Part shown: one piece after another, positions 1 to 7,413 of the stretch
Layout: every line of letters starts with the position of its first letter
How positions within the stretch are numbered: position 1 is the stretch's first letter
Source of the DNA: a virus
Strand: one strand, 5' to 3'
IMG/VR virus record: IMGVR_UViG_3300022847_000018
Span: 1 to 31,851 of that record
DNA length: 31,851 bases
The notes under the pieces: model-generated
Databases searched by the model: none
What the model was told of the DNA's origin: nothing
Seen by the model: only the letters and a program-made list of their open reading frames with translations
Made by a program: the position numbers and the translations under genes

Positions 1-684
1 TCATTGTGGCCTCCCTTTTGTGTTTACGGTTTCAAATTCGACTACCCACACCCATGGATTCTCTTCCCACCCGAATCCACGTTTTTGGTTGATGGAATCA
101 CATAGATGTCTGAATGACTCTTTTACCGTCCCTGCTGCCTGTGTAAGTTCTGCTGAGATAACCGGTACTGGGTCAGCTTTGTATGTAACTAAATCAGAAT
201 CTCTACATCCCTCCATAACCGCGTCACTCTCTGAAATGTCCTGTACCCTCTCCACCCGGACGCCTTTTACTCTGATCCATATTCGAGCAGCTTCTTTTGG
301 CATATGAATACTGGGCTTCCATGGTTCGTCTATAGGGTTACCGTCTTTCTCGGCAGTAGCTTTATATTCGTATGGGAATCCTGTTGGAAAGTTGTGCCTT
401 TTCGGGCTCCATGTTTCCCTCACATATAGAAGATCTCCGGGCTTTCCGTATGGGCATTTCATATAATCATAATACTGGTCAACACACGTTGGGACGCCAC
501 GAATTACATCCCACCAAACCTCAGATACACCCTCTTTTGGGTTTTCCACGTGAACAAATTTGGCTTCATGTATCCATTCAAAGCCCTTTACTCTAATCAC
601 ACGCCTCGTCTGTGTTTTCCTGGCCTCAAGAATTGCCCTCACCATTTCGGTGTTGAATATGATTGGTTTTTCAAATTGTTTCAT
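1..684 (-). CDS. ASCH-like phage accessory protein
   Basis: Complete 227-aa ORF whose TGA stop is the first three bases of the window. It resembles a widespread phage family that starts with a PIIFNTEMVRAIL..RKTQTRRVI segment (about residues 7-30), continues with GDLLYVRETW (about 83-92) and IRVKGVRVERVQDISE (about 137-152), and ends in NPWVWVVEFE. These blocks match the ASCH/PUA-like RNA-binding fold often mislabelled 'morphogenetic protein'. The function is unknown; an RNA- or modified-base-binding role is inferred from the fold only. It is the most distal gene of the leftward early cluster seen here and starts two bases after the preceding stop. The family assignment is fairly secure, the biochemical role is not. 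Confidence 0.75.
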   Translation of the reverse strand: MKQFEKPIIFNTEMVRAILEARKTQTRRVIRVKGFEWIHEAKFVHVENPKEGVSEVWWDVIRGVPTCVDQYYDYMKCPYGKPGDLLYVRETWSPKRHNFPTGFPYEYKATAEKDGNPIDEPWKPSIHMPKEAARIWIRVKGVRVERVQDISESDAVMEGCRDSDLVTYKADPVPVISAELTQAAGTVKESFRHLCDSINQKRGFGWEENPWVWVVEFETVNTKGRPQ

Positions 685-685
685 A

Positions 686-946
686 TCAGTTATGTGTTGG
701 ATTAATCTTACCGGTCACCGGATCGTCAGTACCCGACTCCCATCGAAGTAGCGTCGATCGCAGAGCTTCAATCATATCCTCTCGCTTAGCGTTGGATATG
801 TAGTTCACCCGGTCTTTTCCTTCCTGCGGATTAAACGGGAAAATCAAAAGTGCGAATCCTGTCCTCTCGCCAATAGCCTCCTCGAGGATATCCCCAACTG
901 CCCCGGCAAGTGTTTTTAGAAATTCTTCTGTTTCTTTTTGAGTCAT
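686..946 (-). CDS. conserved small phage protein
   Basis: 86-aa ORF with an ATG start at 944-946. The central block GFALLIFPFNPQEGKDRVNY followed by ISNAKREDMIEALR (about residues 30-63) is a pattern I recognise from small hypothetical phage proteins with no assigned function. It has no signal peptide, membrane segment or catalytic motif. It is co-directional with the ASCH-like gene, with one base between its stop and the next ATG, so the two are probably translated from one message. Real coding is well supported by the conserved block; function is not assignable. Confidence 0.7.
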   Translation of the reverse strand: MTQKETEEFLKTLAGAVGDILEEAIGERTGFALLIFPFNPQEGKDRVNYISNAKREDMIEALRSTLLRWESGTDDPVTGKINPTHN

Positions 947-995
947 TGTGCTTGTATTTTATCGTCTTTATATGTTTGCATAATTGATATTTTTA

Positions 996-1214
996 TTAAT
1001 TATGATTAGTCTCAAAAGCCACATAGCCGCCCTGCTTTGCTAGCATATACCGCCGGGCAACCACATCCGTTTTCTTCATCCGCATTATCATCTCGATCTC
1101 GGCGCGCCTTTCAACCGCCTCAGCGTCTAATCTCATTCGAGTAGACCCAACGGCCAGGATCCAGATGATTCCCGTCCAGATCACAAATAGTGCTATCAGT
1201 AGTATGTAGTTCAT
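996..1214 (-). CDS. small membrane protein, N-terminal TM
   Basis: 72-aa ORF. Residues about 3-24 form a hydrophobic segment (YILLIALFVIWTGIIWILAV), followed by a charged, helical, Arg/Glu-rich tail. This predicts a single-pass inner-membrane protein with a short cytoplasmic or periplasmic helix. It lies between the resolvase gene and the 86-aa gene, and resembles in layout the 40-aa membrane protein encoded at 1661-1783. No family is recognised. Possible roles such as superinfection exclusion or membrane anchoring are guesses without direct support. Confidence 0.6.
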   Translation of the reverse strand: MNYILLIALFVIWTGIIWILAVGSTRMRLDAEAVERRAEIEMIMRMKKTDVVARRYMLAKQGGYVAFETNHN

Positions 1215-1236
1215 GGCCTTATTGCTTTAGTTGTTA

Positions 1237-1671
1237 TTAAAAACCGTACACCAATTTGATCGCGTCCCTTACATGCTGGTTCGTGCTCTTTGTTATGCCT
1301 GTATAGACTTTCAGCTGCTTGGCGTCCCATTTTGATGATGTGGGTTTGATAGCCCGGCACTCAATGCCATTTTGTTCGCAATACTCAATCAGAAGCTGGC
1401 CTTCACGCTTATTACTTCCAACATTCTGACCGATTTTCAGCATCGTCCGATCGCGCTTATCCCCGCGTACTTTGAGGTCTCGATGGAATACGGGCTTATT
1501 TTTAGATGGGTCTTCAATGACCACTGTGATAGGTACAATCCATTGCTGAATCTCTTCAATGGCTCCCCAGAAGTCGGTTGTATGAAATACAATGTCTTTA
1601 CCGTCCCACACTGCCAGTCCGGTTGTAACCCCGGGATCGATGCCTATATAGATTTTCTGTCTATTCCCCAT
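1237..1671 (-). CDS. RuvC-like Holliday junction resolvase
   Basis: With the ATG at 1669-1671 this is a 144-aa protein of the RNase H-fold resolvase superfamily. Visible motifs are IGIDPGVTTGLAVW with the first catalytic Asp at residue 12, VVIEDPS with Glu at 53, the segment NVGSNKREGQLLIEY (83-97), and a C-terminal HVRDA (133-137), the usual HxxDA signature supplying the last acidic residue. The expected role is cutting branched DNA during recombination or before packaging. The start at 1671 is preferred because GTAAGG sits just upstream and the conserved fold begins immediately; a longer reading would add about 23 unconserved residues overlapping the neighbouring small membrane gene. It overlaps that gene's end by 11 bases. 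Confidence 0.82.
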   Translation of the reverse strand: MGNRQKIYIGIDPGVTTGLAVWDGKDIVFHTTDFWGAIEEIQQWIVPITVVIEDPSKNKPVFHRDLKVRGDKRDRTMLKIGQNVGSNKREGQLLIEYCEQNGIECRAIKPTSSKWDAKQLKVYTGITKSTNQHVRDAIKLVYGF

Positions 1672-1783
1672 CCTTACCCCAACCTTGAAATAGATATGCT
1701 CGCAGAGCCTCATAGATGATCGGCGCAAAGGGGTTGACAATAATGACAGCGATTATGATTAGTAGAATTTGAGTGTTGGTCAT
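1661..1783 (-). CDS. 40-aa single-pass membrane protein
   Basis: Short ORF with ATG at 1781-1783 and TAG at 1661-1663. Residues about 5-17 (QILLIIIAVIIVN) form a strong hydrophobic helix, followed by a short tail ending in GWGKDGE. The stop lies a few codons inside the resolvase gene in another frame, the overlap style used across this phage, which argues that it is translated and coupled. Function is unknown. It is one of several tiny membrane proteins in the window. Confidence 0.5.
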   Translation of the reverse strand: MTNTQILLIIIAVIIVNPFAPIIYEALRAYLFQGWGKDGE

Positions 1784-1809
1784 AAGAGCGTTGTGGTTTA
1801 TTTAAGCGT

Positions 1810-2004
1810 TTAGTAATCTTTTACAGTTGGCTCACCAGGTGCAAATCGTTGCAGATTCTGGTGATATTTTTTGTTTTGATGTTCAAGTTCTTCAATCCGC
1901 AGCCTGAGCCGGATGTTCTCCTTTCGCTCAGCGGCGATCTCATTTTCAAGTTCCTCCACTTTATCGTGTAAGTAGATATCAGCATGTTTATTTGTTGTTT
2001 CCAT
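1810..2004 (-). CDS. 64-aa coiled-coil protein
   Basis: Residues about 10-52 form an almost continuous heptad-like Glu/Lys/Leu/Arg helix (VEELENEIAAERKE and following), predicting a parallel coiled coil. The tail ends in FAPGEPTVKDY. No known family is recognised. It is co-directional with its neighbours and preceded by an untranslated stretch of about 150 bases. It is likely a real small early protein because the coding pattern is strong, but no role can be assigned. Confidence 0.55.
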   Translation of the reverse strand: METTNKHADIYLHDKVEELENEIAAERKENIRLRLRIEELEHQNKKYHQNLQRFAPGEPTVKDY

Positions 2005-2161
2005 TGTTAATAATTAAGGAGAAGTCGAATCCACACTCTAGCGTAAAGCTATGTCCGGGAATCGCCTTTCGGGAGCCGTGCTTTTTTCATGCCCGTCGAC
2101 TTCATTTCAATCTGTCAAATAATCCCTTCCCGGTATCTCATCCCCGGGGAGGGTAATCATC
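2005..2161 (-). other. intergenic stretch with two tiny ORFs
   Basis: This 157-bp stretch follows the metallo-beta-lactamase gene. It holds a 17-codon ORF at 2107-2160 (begins MITLPGDEIPGR, two bases after the upstream stop) and an 18-codon ORF at 2049-2105 (begins MKSTGMKKARLPKG). Both have ATG starts but neither has a recognisable family. It also contains the hairpin at 2124-2153. The arrangement could be leader peptides or chance; coding is unproven. Confidence 0.25.
2124..2153 (-). terminator. GC-rich hairpin after MBL gene
   Basis: A 10-bp inverted repeat (CCCTTCCCGG at 2124-2133 and CCGGGGAGGG at 2144-2153, one G-T pair, 10-nt loop) begins 8 bases after the stop of the metallo-beta-lactamase gene. 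On the minus strand the following bases are ATTATTTG, a poor U-tract, so it may be a weak terminator, an mRNA-stabilising hairpin or a pause site. Confidence 0.4.
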
Positions 2162-2905
2162 TTATTCTTGCTCAGAGATAGATGGCTTGCTTTGGGGTAA
2201 AAAATCTGTATCTGTATACACCGGCACCCCTGTAGCTTCCTGTAATTGTTTTATGAATTGAGTTTCATTGCTGTTTTGGTCCGATAGATGGAGCAACCAA
2301 ATTTCTTTCGTTTTCGACAGATCACTACTTTTCAAGAAGGCGATCAGATTCTCGATGCTCATGTGCGATCGTCTCACGCGGTCTTTTAAAGTCTCCTTGT
2401 ACCCGCTGTAATCGAGGATATCCCCCGCATAATTCGCCTCCAAAAGCCAGTGGGTTACGCCCGTAAAATCATAGTTGATCGCCGGCATATCCACCGAGTA
2501 GACAATTTTCGCGCCAGTGGCCTTAGATTCAATCAGATACCCAACCGACTCGGGCGTGTCATGATCAACCTGGAACGGAACCACAATCCAGTTCTCGGTC
2601 TCAAAGCGAATCTCCGATCTGACGAAGTACATCCCGCGCACTGGGGCGTCCATTCTCATTTCCCGCCATTCTCCCCAACTCATGTACACGGGGACACCCC
2701 TTCTTACCAGTTCAGGAACCGCCAGGCAGTGGTCCAAATGATGGTGTGTGATAAGCGCCGCCTCGACCTCGCCCATATCCGTTGACCGGCGGATCTTATT
2801 ATACCTCAGTCCGGCGTCCAGCAGCAGAGAGCTTGTGCCGTCGTTGATTACGACACAATTTCCCTTTGAGCTCGAGGCGATGATATGTACGTTCAGGTTT
2901 TTCAT
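2162..2905 (-). CDS. WalJ/YycJ-type MBL-fold hydrolase
   Basis: 247-aa metallo-beta-lactamase-fold protein. The metal-binding HxHxDH motif is H54-x-H56-x-D58-H59, with SLLLDAG (26-32) before it, a VDHDTPESVGY segment supplying another His/Asp, the LLEANY block typical of YycJ/WalJ, and a late HMSIENL..LLHLSDQNSN region. WalJ-like proteins are 5'-3' DNA exonucleases or related nucleases. Here the gene overlaps the RecT gene by ATGA, so the protein is a good candidate nuclease partner for RecT annealing. The nuclease role is inference from family and context; the fold and metal ligands are visible. Confidence 0.85.
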   Translation of the reverse strand: MKNLNVHIIASSSKGNCVVINDGTSSLLLDAGLRYNKIRRSTDMGEVEAALITHHHLDHCLAVPELVRRGVPVYMSWGEWREMRMDAPVRGMYFVRSEIRFETENWIVVPFQVDHDTPESVGYLIESKATGAKIVYSVDMPAINYDFTGVTHWLLEANYAGDILDYSGYKETLKDRVRRSHMSIENLIAFLKSSDLSKTKEIWLLHLSDQNSNETQFIKQLQEATGVPVYTDTDFLPQSKPSISEQE

Positions 2906-3867
2906 GCGCCTTCAAATACTGTTCCTTTTGCCAGTTCGTCGTCGGAAACAATAGAGCCGTCTTTCACCTCTTCTGAGTCAATATCGCTGTAGCTCTGTGG
3001 CTTTGAGGTGTCTATTGGCTTACGCCCCTCGGTTAGTTGAGATGGCTTCTGCTCCAAATCGTCTATAAAAAGACTATCCTGACTCTCCACATAGTGAACT
3101 GAGCTGTTTGCTTTTTCAGGATCTATTTTCAGGTGGTCAGTGGTTTTAATGACAAGGGTTTTTTTCCTCATTTCCTCGCCCCACTCACCCCAAAAAGCGT
3201 TTGACTTGGCTTTGCCCGAGATTTTTTTAAAGTGCTGCTCATTCACGACAACAACCTCATTAAATGCAGGGTCATGGTATGTGATGTATCCAAATCCACC
3301 AATAAGTTCACCCCTGTTGAATGGGTTTTTTACCTCAAACTCATAGCTTTCAACCTCTCTGTCTACATTCTTTTTGAGAACCTTGAAATGGTCGGTGTCA
3401 TAAACAAGCTCGTATCGAATGTCTGTCGGGTGTTTTAAAGCAACTTTCCGCCTGTAATAGTCTTTACCCTCGTAGCCAATCTGCAAATCAAGATCGTACT
3501 TGCTGTTTTTCGAGTTCCAATATGGAATCGGGTGAATATGGTTTGGGATAAGCGCGTCAAGGCCAAGGCGTACCCTGTGAACACCATCAACGGCCAGCTT
3601 TGCCATGTCAATGTTTGCCCAGATGATCGGCTGCCCGCCCTTGTTTTTTGCTATCCTGTTCGCCTCAAAATCATTGAGGGCGATATCGGTCTTCACAAAC
3701 AGATTCTGAACCAGTCGCTGTTGGTGGTCGTCAAGCTCGATCGGCTTGCCAACCAGTGCGGAAAACTCCTTTGTGACCGCGGCCTGGAATCGCTCTGAGT
3801 GTGTTGGCTGTCTTTTATCCGGCAAGTTATTGCCGTTCTTTTCTACTTTGTTGTTTTGATTGCTCAT
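2902..3867 (-). CDS. recT: RecT-family ssDNA annealing protein
   Basis: 321-aa protein matching the RecT family: a variable N-terminus, then a core with GLDALIPNHIHPIPYWN, the IGYEGKDYYRRKVA block (about 129-142), GGFGYITYHDP (about 190-200) and AFWGEWGEEMRKKTLVIKTT (about 223-242), followed by an acidic, disordered tail. RecT coats single-stranded DNA and anneals complementary strands in phage recombination and replication. The gene overlaps both neighbours by ATGA: the DnaQ-like exonuclease upstream and the MBL protein downstream. RecE is absent; one of these neighbours may supply resection. Confidence 0.9.
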   Translation of the reverse strand: MSNQNNKVEKNGNNLPDKRQPTHSERFQAAVTKEFSALVGKPIELDDHQQRLVQNLFVKTDIALNDFEANRIAKNKGGQPIIWANIDMAKLAVDGVHRVRLGLDALIPNHIHPIPYWNSKNSKYDLDLQIGYEGKDYYRRKVALKHPTDIRYELVYDTDHFKVLKKNVDREVESYEFEVKNPFNRGELIGGFGYITYHDPAFNEVVVVNEQHFKKISGKAKSNAFWGEWGEEMRKKTLVIKTTDHLKIDPEKANSSVHYVESQDSLFIDDLEQKPSQLTEGRKPIDTSKPQSYSDIDSEEVKDGSIVSDDELAKGTVFEGA

Positions 3868-4436
3868 ATCGTCGTTTTTTGTGTTAAGGTTTCAAAGATC
3901 TGCTTGGTGATAATGATATCGTACATGGCGTCGTGGGCTTTCTCCTGGTCAATCTCGATATCCAGTGCCTTAGCGACCTCCATCAGCTTAAAGCTGTTGG
4001 GACGCCCGCCGTTTTGCATGAAATGAATGGCGGCCACATTACTTACGTCAATGGCCGGCCAGTAGAACCAGCTTCCAAAGTAGAGGTCTTTATTCCGCTT
4101 GAACCACTCCCGTACAAAGTCCTCGTCAAATCGCGCGTTGTAGCCAATGAAATAAAACTTATCCTCCCGGTTGAATTTGTCGACGTACTTGGCCATGGTC
4201 TGCGTCAGTTTCAGATAAGACTCATAGGGCTTCGGGTATTCGCGAAGCTGCTCCATGGTCGTTCCCGTTACCTGCAGGGCTTCCTTGGATATCATTTGGC
4301 CCGGGAGCGGCGCACTTAATAGATCTACGCGCTCAACCTCCTGGCCGTCTATGACGATAATGCCTGAAAACTGAACCAGTGCGTGAAAAGCCGGACTTAG
4401 GCCTGTTGTTTCGGTATCGATGTAAAATTGTTTCAT
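3864..4436 (-). CDS. DnaQ-like DEDDh 3'-5' exonuclease
   Basis: 190-aa protein with the four exonuclease motifs: Exo I YIDTETTG with D7 and E9, Exo II GYNARFDEDF with D104, and Exo III HDAMYD with H168 and D173 (the DEDDh subtype). It is the length of a stand-alone exonuclease domain and has no polymerase domain attached. Likely activity is removal of nucleotides from 3' ends of DNA or RNA. It starts next to a winged-helix gene and overlaps recT by ATGA, pointing to recombination, end processing or proofreading. Confidence 0.9.
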   Translation of the reverse strand: MKQFYIDTETTGLSPAFHALVQFSGIIVIDGQEVERVDLLSAPLPGQMISKEALQVTGTTMEQLREYPKPYESYLKLTQTMAKYVDKFNREDKFYFIGYNARFDEDFVREWFKRNKDLYFGSWFYWPAIDVSNVAAIHFMQNGGRPNSFKLMEVAKALDIEIDQEKAHDAMYDIIITKQIFETLTQKTTI

Positions 4437-4437
4437 G

Positions 4438-4689
4438 CTAATACTCCGGCGTATAAATATTCATATTGAGATGCCGGTTCCTTTGAGTCGAAACCATGTC
4501 TTTATCACTCAGGCGTGCAATTATCCTGTAGGCACTCCGGATGGTTATCCCCTGAGCCTCCGCGATTTGCTTTATTGTGGCGCCTTTAGGAAACCGGCCG
4601 GCCATCCACAGATAAAAAATGATTAGCGAGTTGCTCACACCCGACTCCCGGACTTCTTCAATGACTGTATGAATGTTCGTTACTGTCAT
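4438..4689 (-). CDS. winged-helix DNA-binding protein
   Basis: 83-aa protein. Residues about 35-72 (KGATIKQIAEAQGITIRSAY, then RIIARLSDKDMVSTQ) read as a classic helix-turn-helix followed by a wing, as in MarR/ArsR-like or replication-associated winged-helix domains. It is directly adjacent to the SbcC-like ATPase gene (stop then ATG with no gap) and is followed after one base by the exonuclease gene. It could be a small regulator or an accessory DNA-binding subunit; the sequence does not decide. Confidence 0.65.
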   Translation of the reverse strand: MTVTNIHTVIEEVRESGVSNSLIIFYLWMAGRFPKGATIKQIAEAQGITIRSAYRIIARLSDKDMVSTQRNRHLNMNIYTPEY

Positions 4690-6672
4690 TTAGGCCACCG
4701 CCATTTCTTTCTCTTCCTGTTCAATCCGGAGCACTTTATCTTTCGGGCTCACAAATAGAGATATTATCTGCAGGTCCGTTTCCGGTAGCTCCGTTACGCT
4801 CTCCCGGCCGTCAAGGAGAATCGGGGCAGATTTACCGTAGAAGCTCGAGAGTGTTTTTATTATATCTACACCCGCCTTTATGCGCGCGGCCGTGTTGAGC
4901 CCCTCGCTGTAAGGCACCCCGCCAACCATAGGCTCGCAGGTCTCTGTGATCCCATCGTTTACCTGATCCTTAAATAGCCGCCACTCCACGATATCAAAAA
5001 GATCATTCACTTTATCGGTGATGTAGTGGGCTTTTGCCTTGTTAAACTCCTCAATCAGGTACAGGGCCTTCTCCGTCTCGTCAAGCTCCTGAGCGTATTT
5101 TTTGAGCATGTCCTGTAGCTCCTTATTGCGCGCCCGAAGCTGGCCATTAAACTCATACTGTCGGAGTATCTTTCGGAAATCCTCGGCCTTTGATTGAAGG
5201 TCAGCGATCTCACTATTAATACGGTCAACCTCCTGCTTTTTAGAGAGCCGGATTTCATCGATTTTCTTCTGCAGGGCCGCTTGTTTGGAGTCAAACACCT
5301 CGGTCGAAAACTCTGGCACTCCATCTTTTTGGCTTTGTAGTTCAGCCTTGGCCTTTTCAAGTGCGGCTTTTCGCTGAACATTCTTTGCCCTGGCCTTCTC
5401 TCCACCAGCCGCTCTTTGCTTGAGATCGGCGGTCAGATTGGTAACCATTTTTTGTGCTTCATCAAAATGGGCTTTCAGCTCCTTTAGCCTGGTGGCTTTT
5501 TTCTCGTTGAAATCCGACACATACTTATCGTATTGACCGACATGGTCTTCTTTTTCGGGGACCTCCTGATCGCATATCGGGCAGACTTCCGGCCCAGCAC
5601 TCTCTTTTTTCGGATCGGGCTGTATCTGCTGCTTTGATTCGATATCAGATACTATTTGAGTTGCTTTCTCCTCAGCGTCCTCAACCTCTGATTTAGTCTG
5701 AATGTAGGCGCGTGATGCCTCTCGAAATTCTTTCTCAGACTCGTCAACCTTGCTCTCGATACCAGCTACTTTCACTCTGGCCACTTTAAGGGACTCGTCT
5801 ACCTTATTCCGGTGATCATTACGAGCCTTGGCCTTCTCAGCTTCAATCTGCTGAATCTTGACCTGCAGCTCAGATACTCCGCCGCCGGCATTGACCCGGG
5901 ATAGCTCTTCACTTTTAGCCTCTATTTTGCCAGTAAGTTCTTCAATAGAAGCCTGTGCCTCTTCGGGCATGATCTCCATGGATACAATCTTTTGGTTGTT
6001 CTCGTCGATCCGCGAAGGGATGTTATCGATCTCGTCGTTCAGTTTCTTTTTACGATCGCGCAGGATCTTGATCATAGCCTCCTGAGTTCTGCCATCCAGT
6101 AGTTCAGTATAGCCATCAAGCGCCGGATTGTCGGCAATAATATCCTGATCGGTGATATCCCCGCACAGAAGTGAAAGGACTTGCCTTCTGTCTTTCCAGT
6201 GCATGGTCTCAGCGAAGTAATTAGGCAGCGTCAACACCTTGAACATCTGAGCCGACATAATCTCCTCAATACGTTCATTATAGTCAGACTGCTTAACCGG
6301 CTCTTCATTCCAGTAGTAGTCTGTTTTATGTCCGTCAAGCTGAGACTGTCCGTTACCTCGTTTAGTTACCCACTTCTCTTGATATACCTTTTTAAGCCGT
6401 AACTGCCCGCCGTCTTGAAGGGAAAACACCGCCTCAACAGTGGGTTCCATTCCGGGCACTACTTCTCCGGCCGCGTCAACCGGTTTAATCCCGAAGTTCA
6501 ACGGGCTTTTATCCTGGGTGTCTTTGTCAATAAGAAGCCATGAAACAGCATCGACAATCGATGTTTTTCCCGAGGCGTTCTGCCCGTATACATTAAGACT
6601 CTGCCCCTCTGGTTCGACGGCAAGAGACTCGATGCCTTTAAAAGATTGAATGATTAGTTTTTGGATTCTCAT
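4690..6672 (-). CDS. Rad50/SbcC-like SMC-type ATPase
   Basis: 660-aa protein with the AAA/SMC head split by a long coiled coil. The N-terminus MRIQKLIIQSFKGI is typical of RecF/SbcC, Walker A is GQNASGKT (30-37), two long Glu/Lys-rich coiled-coil arms flank a CPIC motif at 364-367, and the C-terminal Walker B is PILLDGRE (617-624). Only one CxxC per chain in the middle suggests a Rad50-like zinc hook. It is shorter than cellular SbcC (about 1000 aa). No SbcD nuclease is adjacent; the DnaQ exonuclease and MBL protein could fill that place. The likely role is DNA end tethering in recombination. Confidence 0.85.
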   Translation of the reverse strand: MRIQKLIIQSFKGIESLAVEPEGQSLNVYGQNASGKTSIVDAVSWLLIDKDTQDKSPLNFGIKPVDAAGEVVPGMEPTVEAVFSLQDGGQLRLKKVYQEKWVTKRGNGQSQLDGHKTDYYWNEEPVKQSDYNERIEEIMSAQMFKVLTLPNYFAETMHWKDRRQVLSLLCGDITDQDIIADNPALDGYTELLDGRTQEAMIKILRDRKKKLNDEIDNIPSRIDENNQKIVSMEIMPEEAQASIEELTGKIEAKSEELSRVNAGGGVSELQVKIQQIEAEKAKARNDHRNKVDESLKVARVKVAGIESKVDESEKEFREASRAYIQTKSEVEDAEEKATQIVSDIESKQQIQPDPKKESAGPEVCPICDQEVPEKEDHVGQYDKYVSDFNEKKATRLKELKAHFDEAQKMVTNLTADLKQRAAGGEKARAKNVQRKAALEKAKAELQSQKDGVPEFSTEVFDSKQAALQKKIDEIRLSKKQEVDRINSEIADLQSKAEDFRKILRQYEFNGQLRARNKELQDMLKKYAQELDETEKALYLIEEFNKAKAHYITDKVNDLFDIVEWRLFKDQVNDGITETCEPMVGGVPYSEGLNTAARIKAGVDIIKTLSSFYGKSAPILLDGRESVTELPETDLQIISLFVSPKDKVLRIEQEEKEMAVA

Positions 6673-6728
6673 AATGCTATATTTTAGTGTGTTAAGGGTA
6701 TCCTGATTGACTCAGGGTATTTCTTAGA

Positions 6729-6759
6729 AGCCTGATCTTCGTCGGATCGGGCTTTTTTT
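6729..6759 (+). terminator. plus-strand rho-independent terminator
   Basis: A 9-bp stem (AGCCTGATC at 6729-6737 with GATCGGGCT at 6745-6753, one T-G pair) and a 7-nt loop is followed by seven Ts to 6759 on the plus strand. This is a canonical terminator for rightward transcription, although no rightward gene lies to its left. On the minus strand the hairpin exists but is followed by TTCTAAG only. A second smaller hairpin (CCTGA/TCAGG at 6702-6716) sits beside it. Confidence 0.6.
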
Positions 6760-6775
6760 ATGGTTTGATTTTCTT

Positions 6776-7042
6776 TCAGGCCACCCCCTCTCTAAATAAT
6801 TTCAGGTACTTTTCATGGTGGTCCCGGATATAATCGTGCCACTGCAGAATGGTTCGACATCTGGCGTCCCACCGGCTTACCGTAGATCGGGACACGCCAA
6901 TAAGATCAGCGACCTGTGAGCGCTTCATCGGCCGGTCAATGAGCCTTAAATCACGCTGACGAATTTCCTCTTCGGCAGAGGTAATTCCTTCATTGATGTA
7001 CTGCCGTAATTTTCGTCTGATTGGTTTCATTGTTGGGTGCAT
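6776..7042 (-). CDS. HTH DNA-binding protein
   Basis: Starting at ATG 7040-7042 (AAGAA just upstream) this is an 88-aa protein; a TTG three codons upstream is an alternative start. The segment MKRSQVADLIGVSRSTVSRW (about residues 39-58) is a clear helix-turn-helix of the resolvase/terminase-small-subunit type, with a basic N-terminus (KPIRRKLRQYI) and a C-terminal helical tail. It is the second gene after the early promoter. A regulatory role is likeliest; a terminase small subunit is less likely because it is far from head genes. Confidence 0.65.
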   Translation of the reverse strand: MHPTMKPIRRKLRQYINEGITSAEEEIRQRDLRLIDRPMKRSQVADLIGVSRSTVSRWDARCRTILQWHDYIRDHHEKYLKLFREGVA

Positions 7043-7066
7043 TTCTTGCAATCGAATTGAATTGGT

Positions 7067-7297
7067 TTAGGCGTTAACCGCTTTTATATTTTTTTCAGAT
7101 CGATGACGATCAAAAGCCTCATTGCCCTCTTTGATTTTAGAATCAATGGCTTTTGTAAGCCGGGCACTTGTAGTATACCCAAGGCAAACGTCCCGAATTA
7201 CCTGAATAGAAGTGTCGTTTTCGTTTGCAAATTCCTTGATAGTAAATCCAAGAACGTTGCTTGCTATTTTGAGTTGCGAATACTTGTCAAGTGTCAT
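7067..7297 (-). CDS. small HTH-like early protein
   Basis: 76-aa ORF, first gene downstream of the leftward sigma70-like promoter at 7341-7369. Residues about 8-45 (LKIASNVLGFTIKEFANEND and on) have the spacing of a helix-turn-helix, and the C-terminal half is basic. The likely role is an early regulator of Cro type, inferred from position and weak fold resemblance. The start lies about 37 bases below the predicted transcription start. Confidence 0.5.
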   Translation of the reverse strand: MTLDKYSQLKIASNVLGFTIKEFANENDTSIQVIRDVCLGYTTSARLTKAIDSKIKEGNEAFDRHRSEKNIKAVNA

Positions 7298-7321
7298 AAT
7301 TATGTTATATTTAAGCTGTAA

Positions 7322-7350
7322 TTGTTAAGCGTCTGACATGAATGTATCAA
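7322..7350 (+). promoter_or_regulatory. candidate rightward sigma70 promoter
   Basis: TTGTTA at 7322-7327 and TATCAA at 7345-7350 are separated by 17 bases. Each box matches the sigma70 consensus at four of six positions. It would drive the plus-strand HTH reading frame. It overlaps the leftward promoter, so the two would compete. Confidence 0.35.
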
Positions 7351-7369
7351 AAGAATTAAACTAAGTCAA
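7341..7369 (-). promoter_or_regulatory. candidate leftward early promoter
   Basis: On the minus strand TTGACT (7364-7369) is followed after exactly 17 bases by TACATT (7341-7346). These match the -35 and -10 consensus at five and four of six positions. The predicted start is near 7334, just upstream of the first early gene (ATG at 7295-7297). One TATCAAA box overlaps the -10. Confidence 0.5.
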
Positions 7370-7413
7370 ATAAACTTTTAGAAAATTATCAAATAAGCGA
7401 AAAAACTTTGATA
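7345..7413. promoter_or_regulatory. TATCAAA operator-like boxes
   Basis: Three copies of TATCAAA occur within 70 bases: plus orientation at 7345-7351 and 7387-7393, and inverted (TTTGATA) at 7407-7413. The last two form an inverted repeat with a 13-base spacer; the first overlaps the -10 of both predicted promoters. This is the layout expected of repressor operators at a phage switch. Function is inferred from placement only. Confidence 0.4.

Noticed and set aside
2005-2161. Riboswitch upstream of the coiled-coil gene
   Set aside because: Only one strong hairpin and no recognisable aptamer pattern.
5055-5405. 116-codon minus-strand ORF within the SbcC-like gene
   Set aside because: Alternate frame of the coiled-coil region; low-complexity Arg/Lys content arises from the repetitive codons of the true frame.
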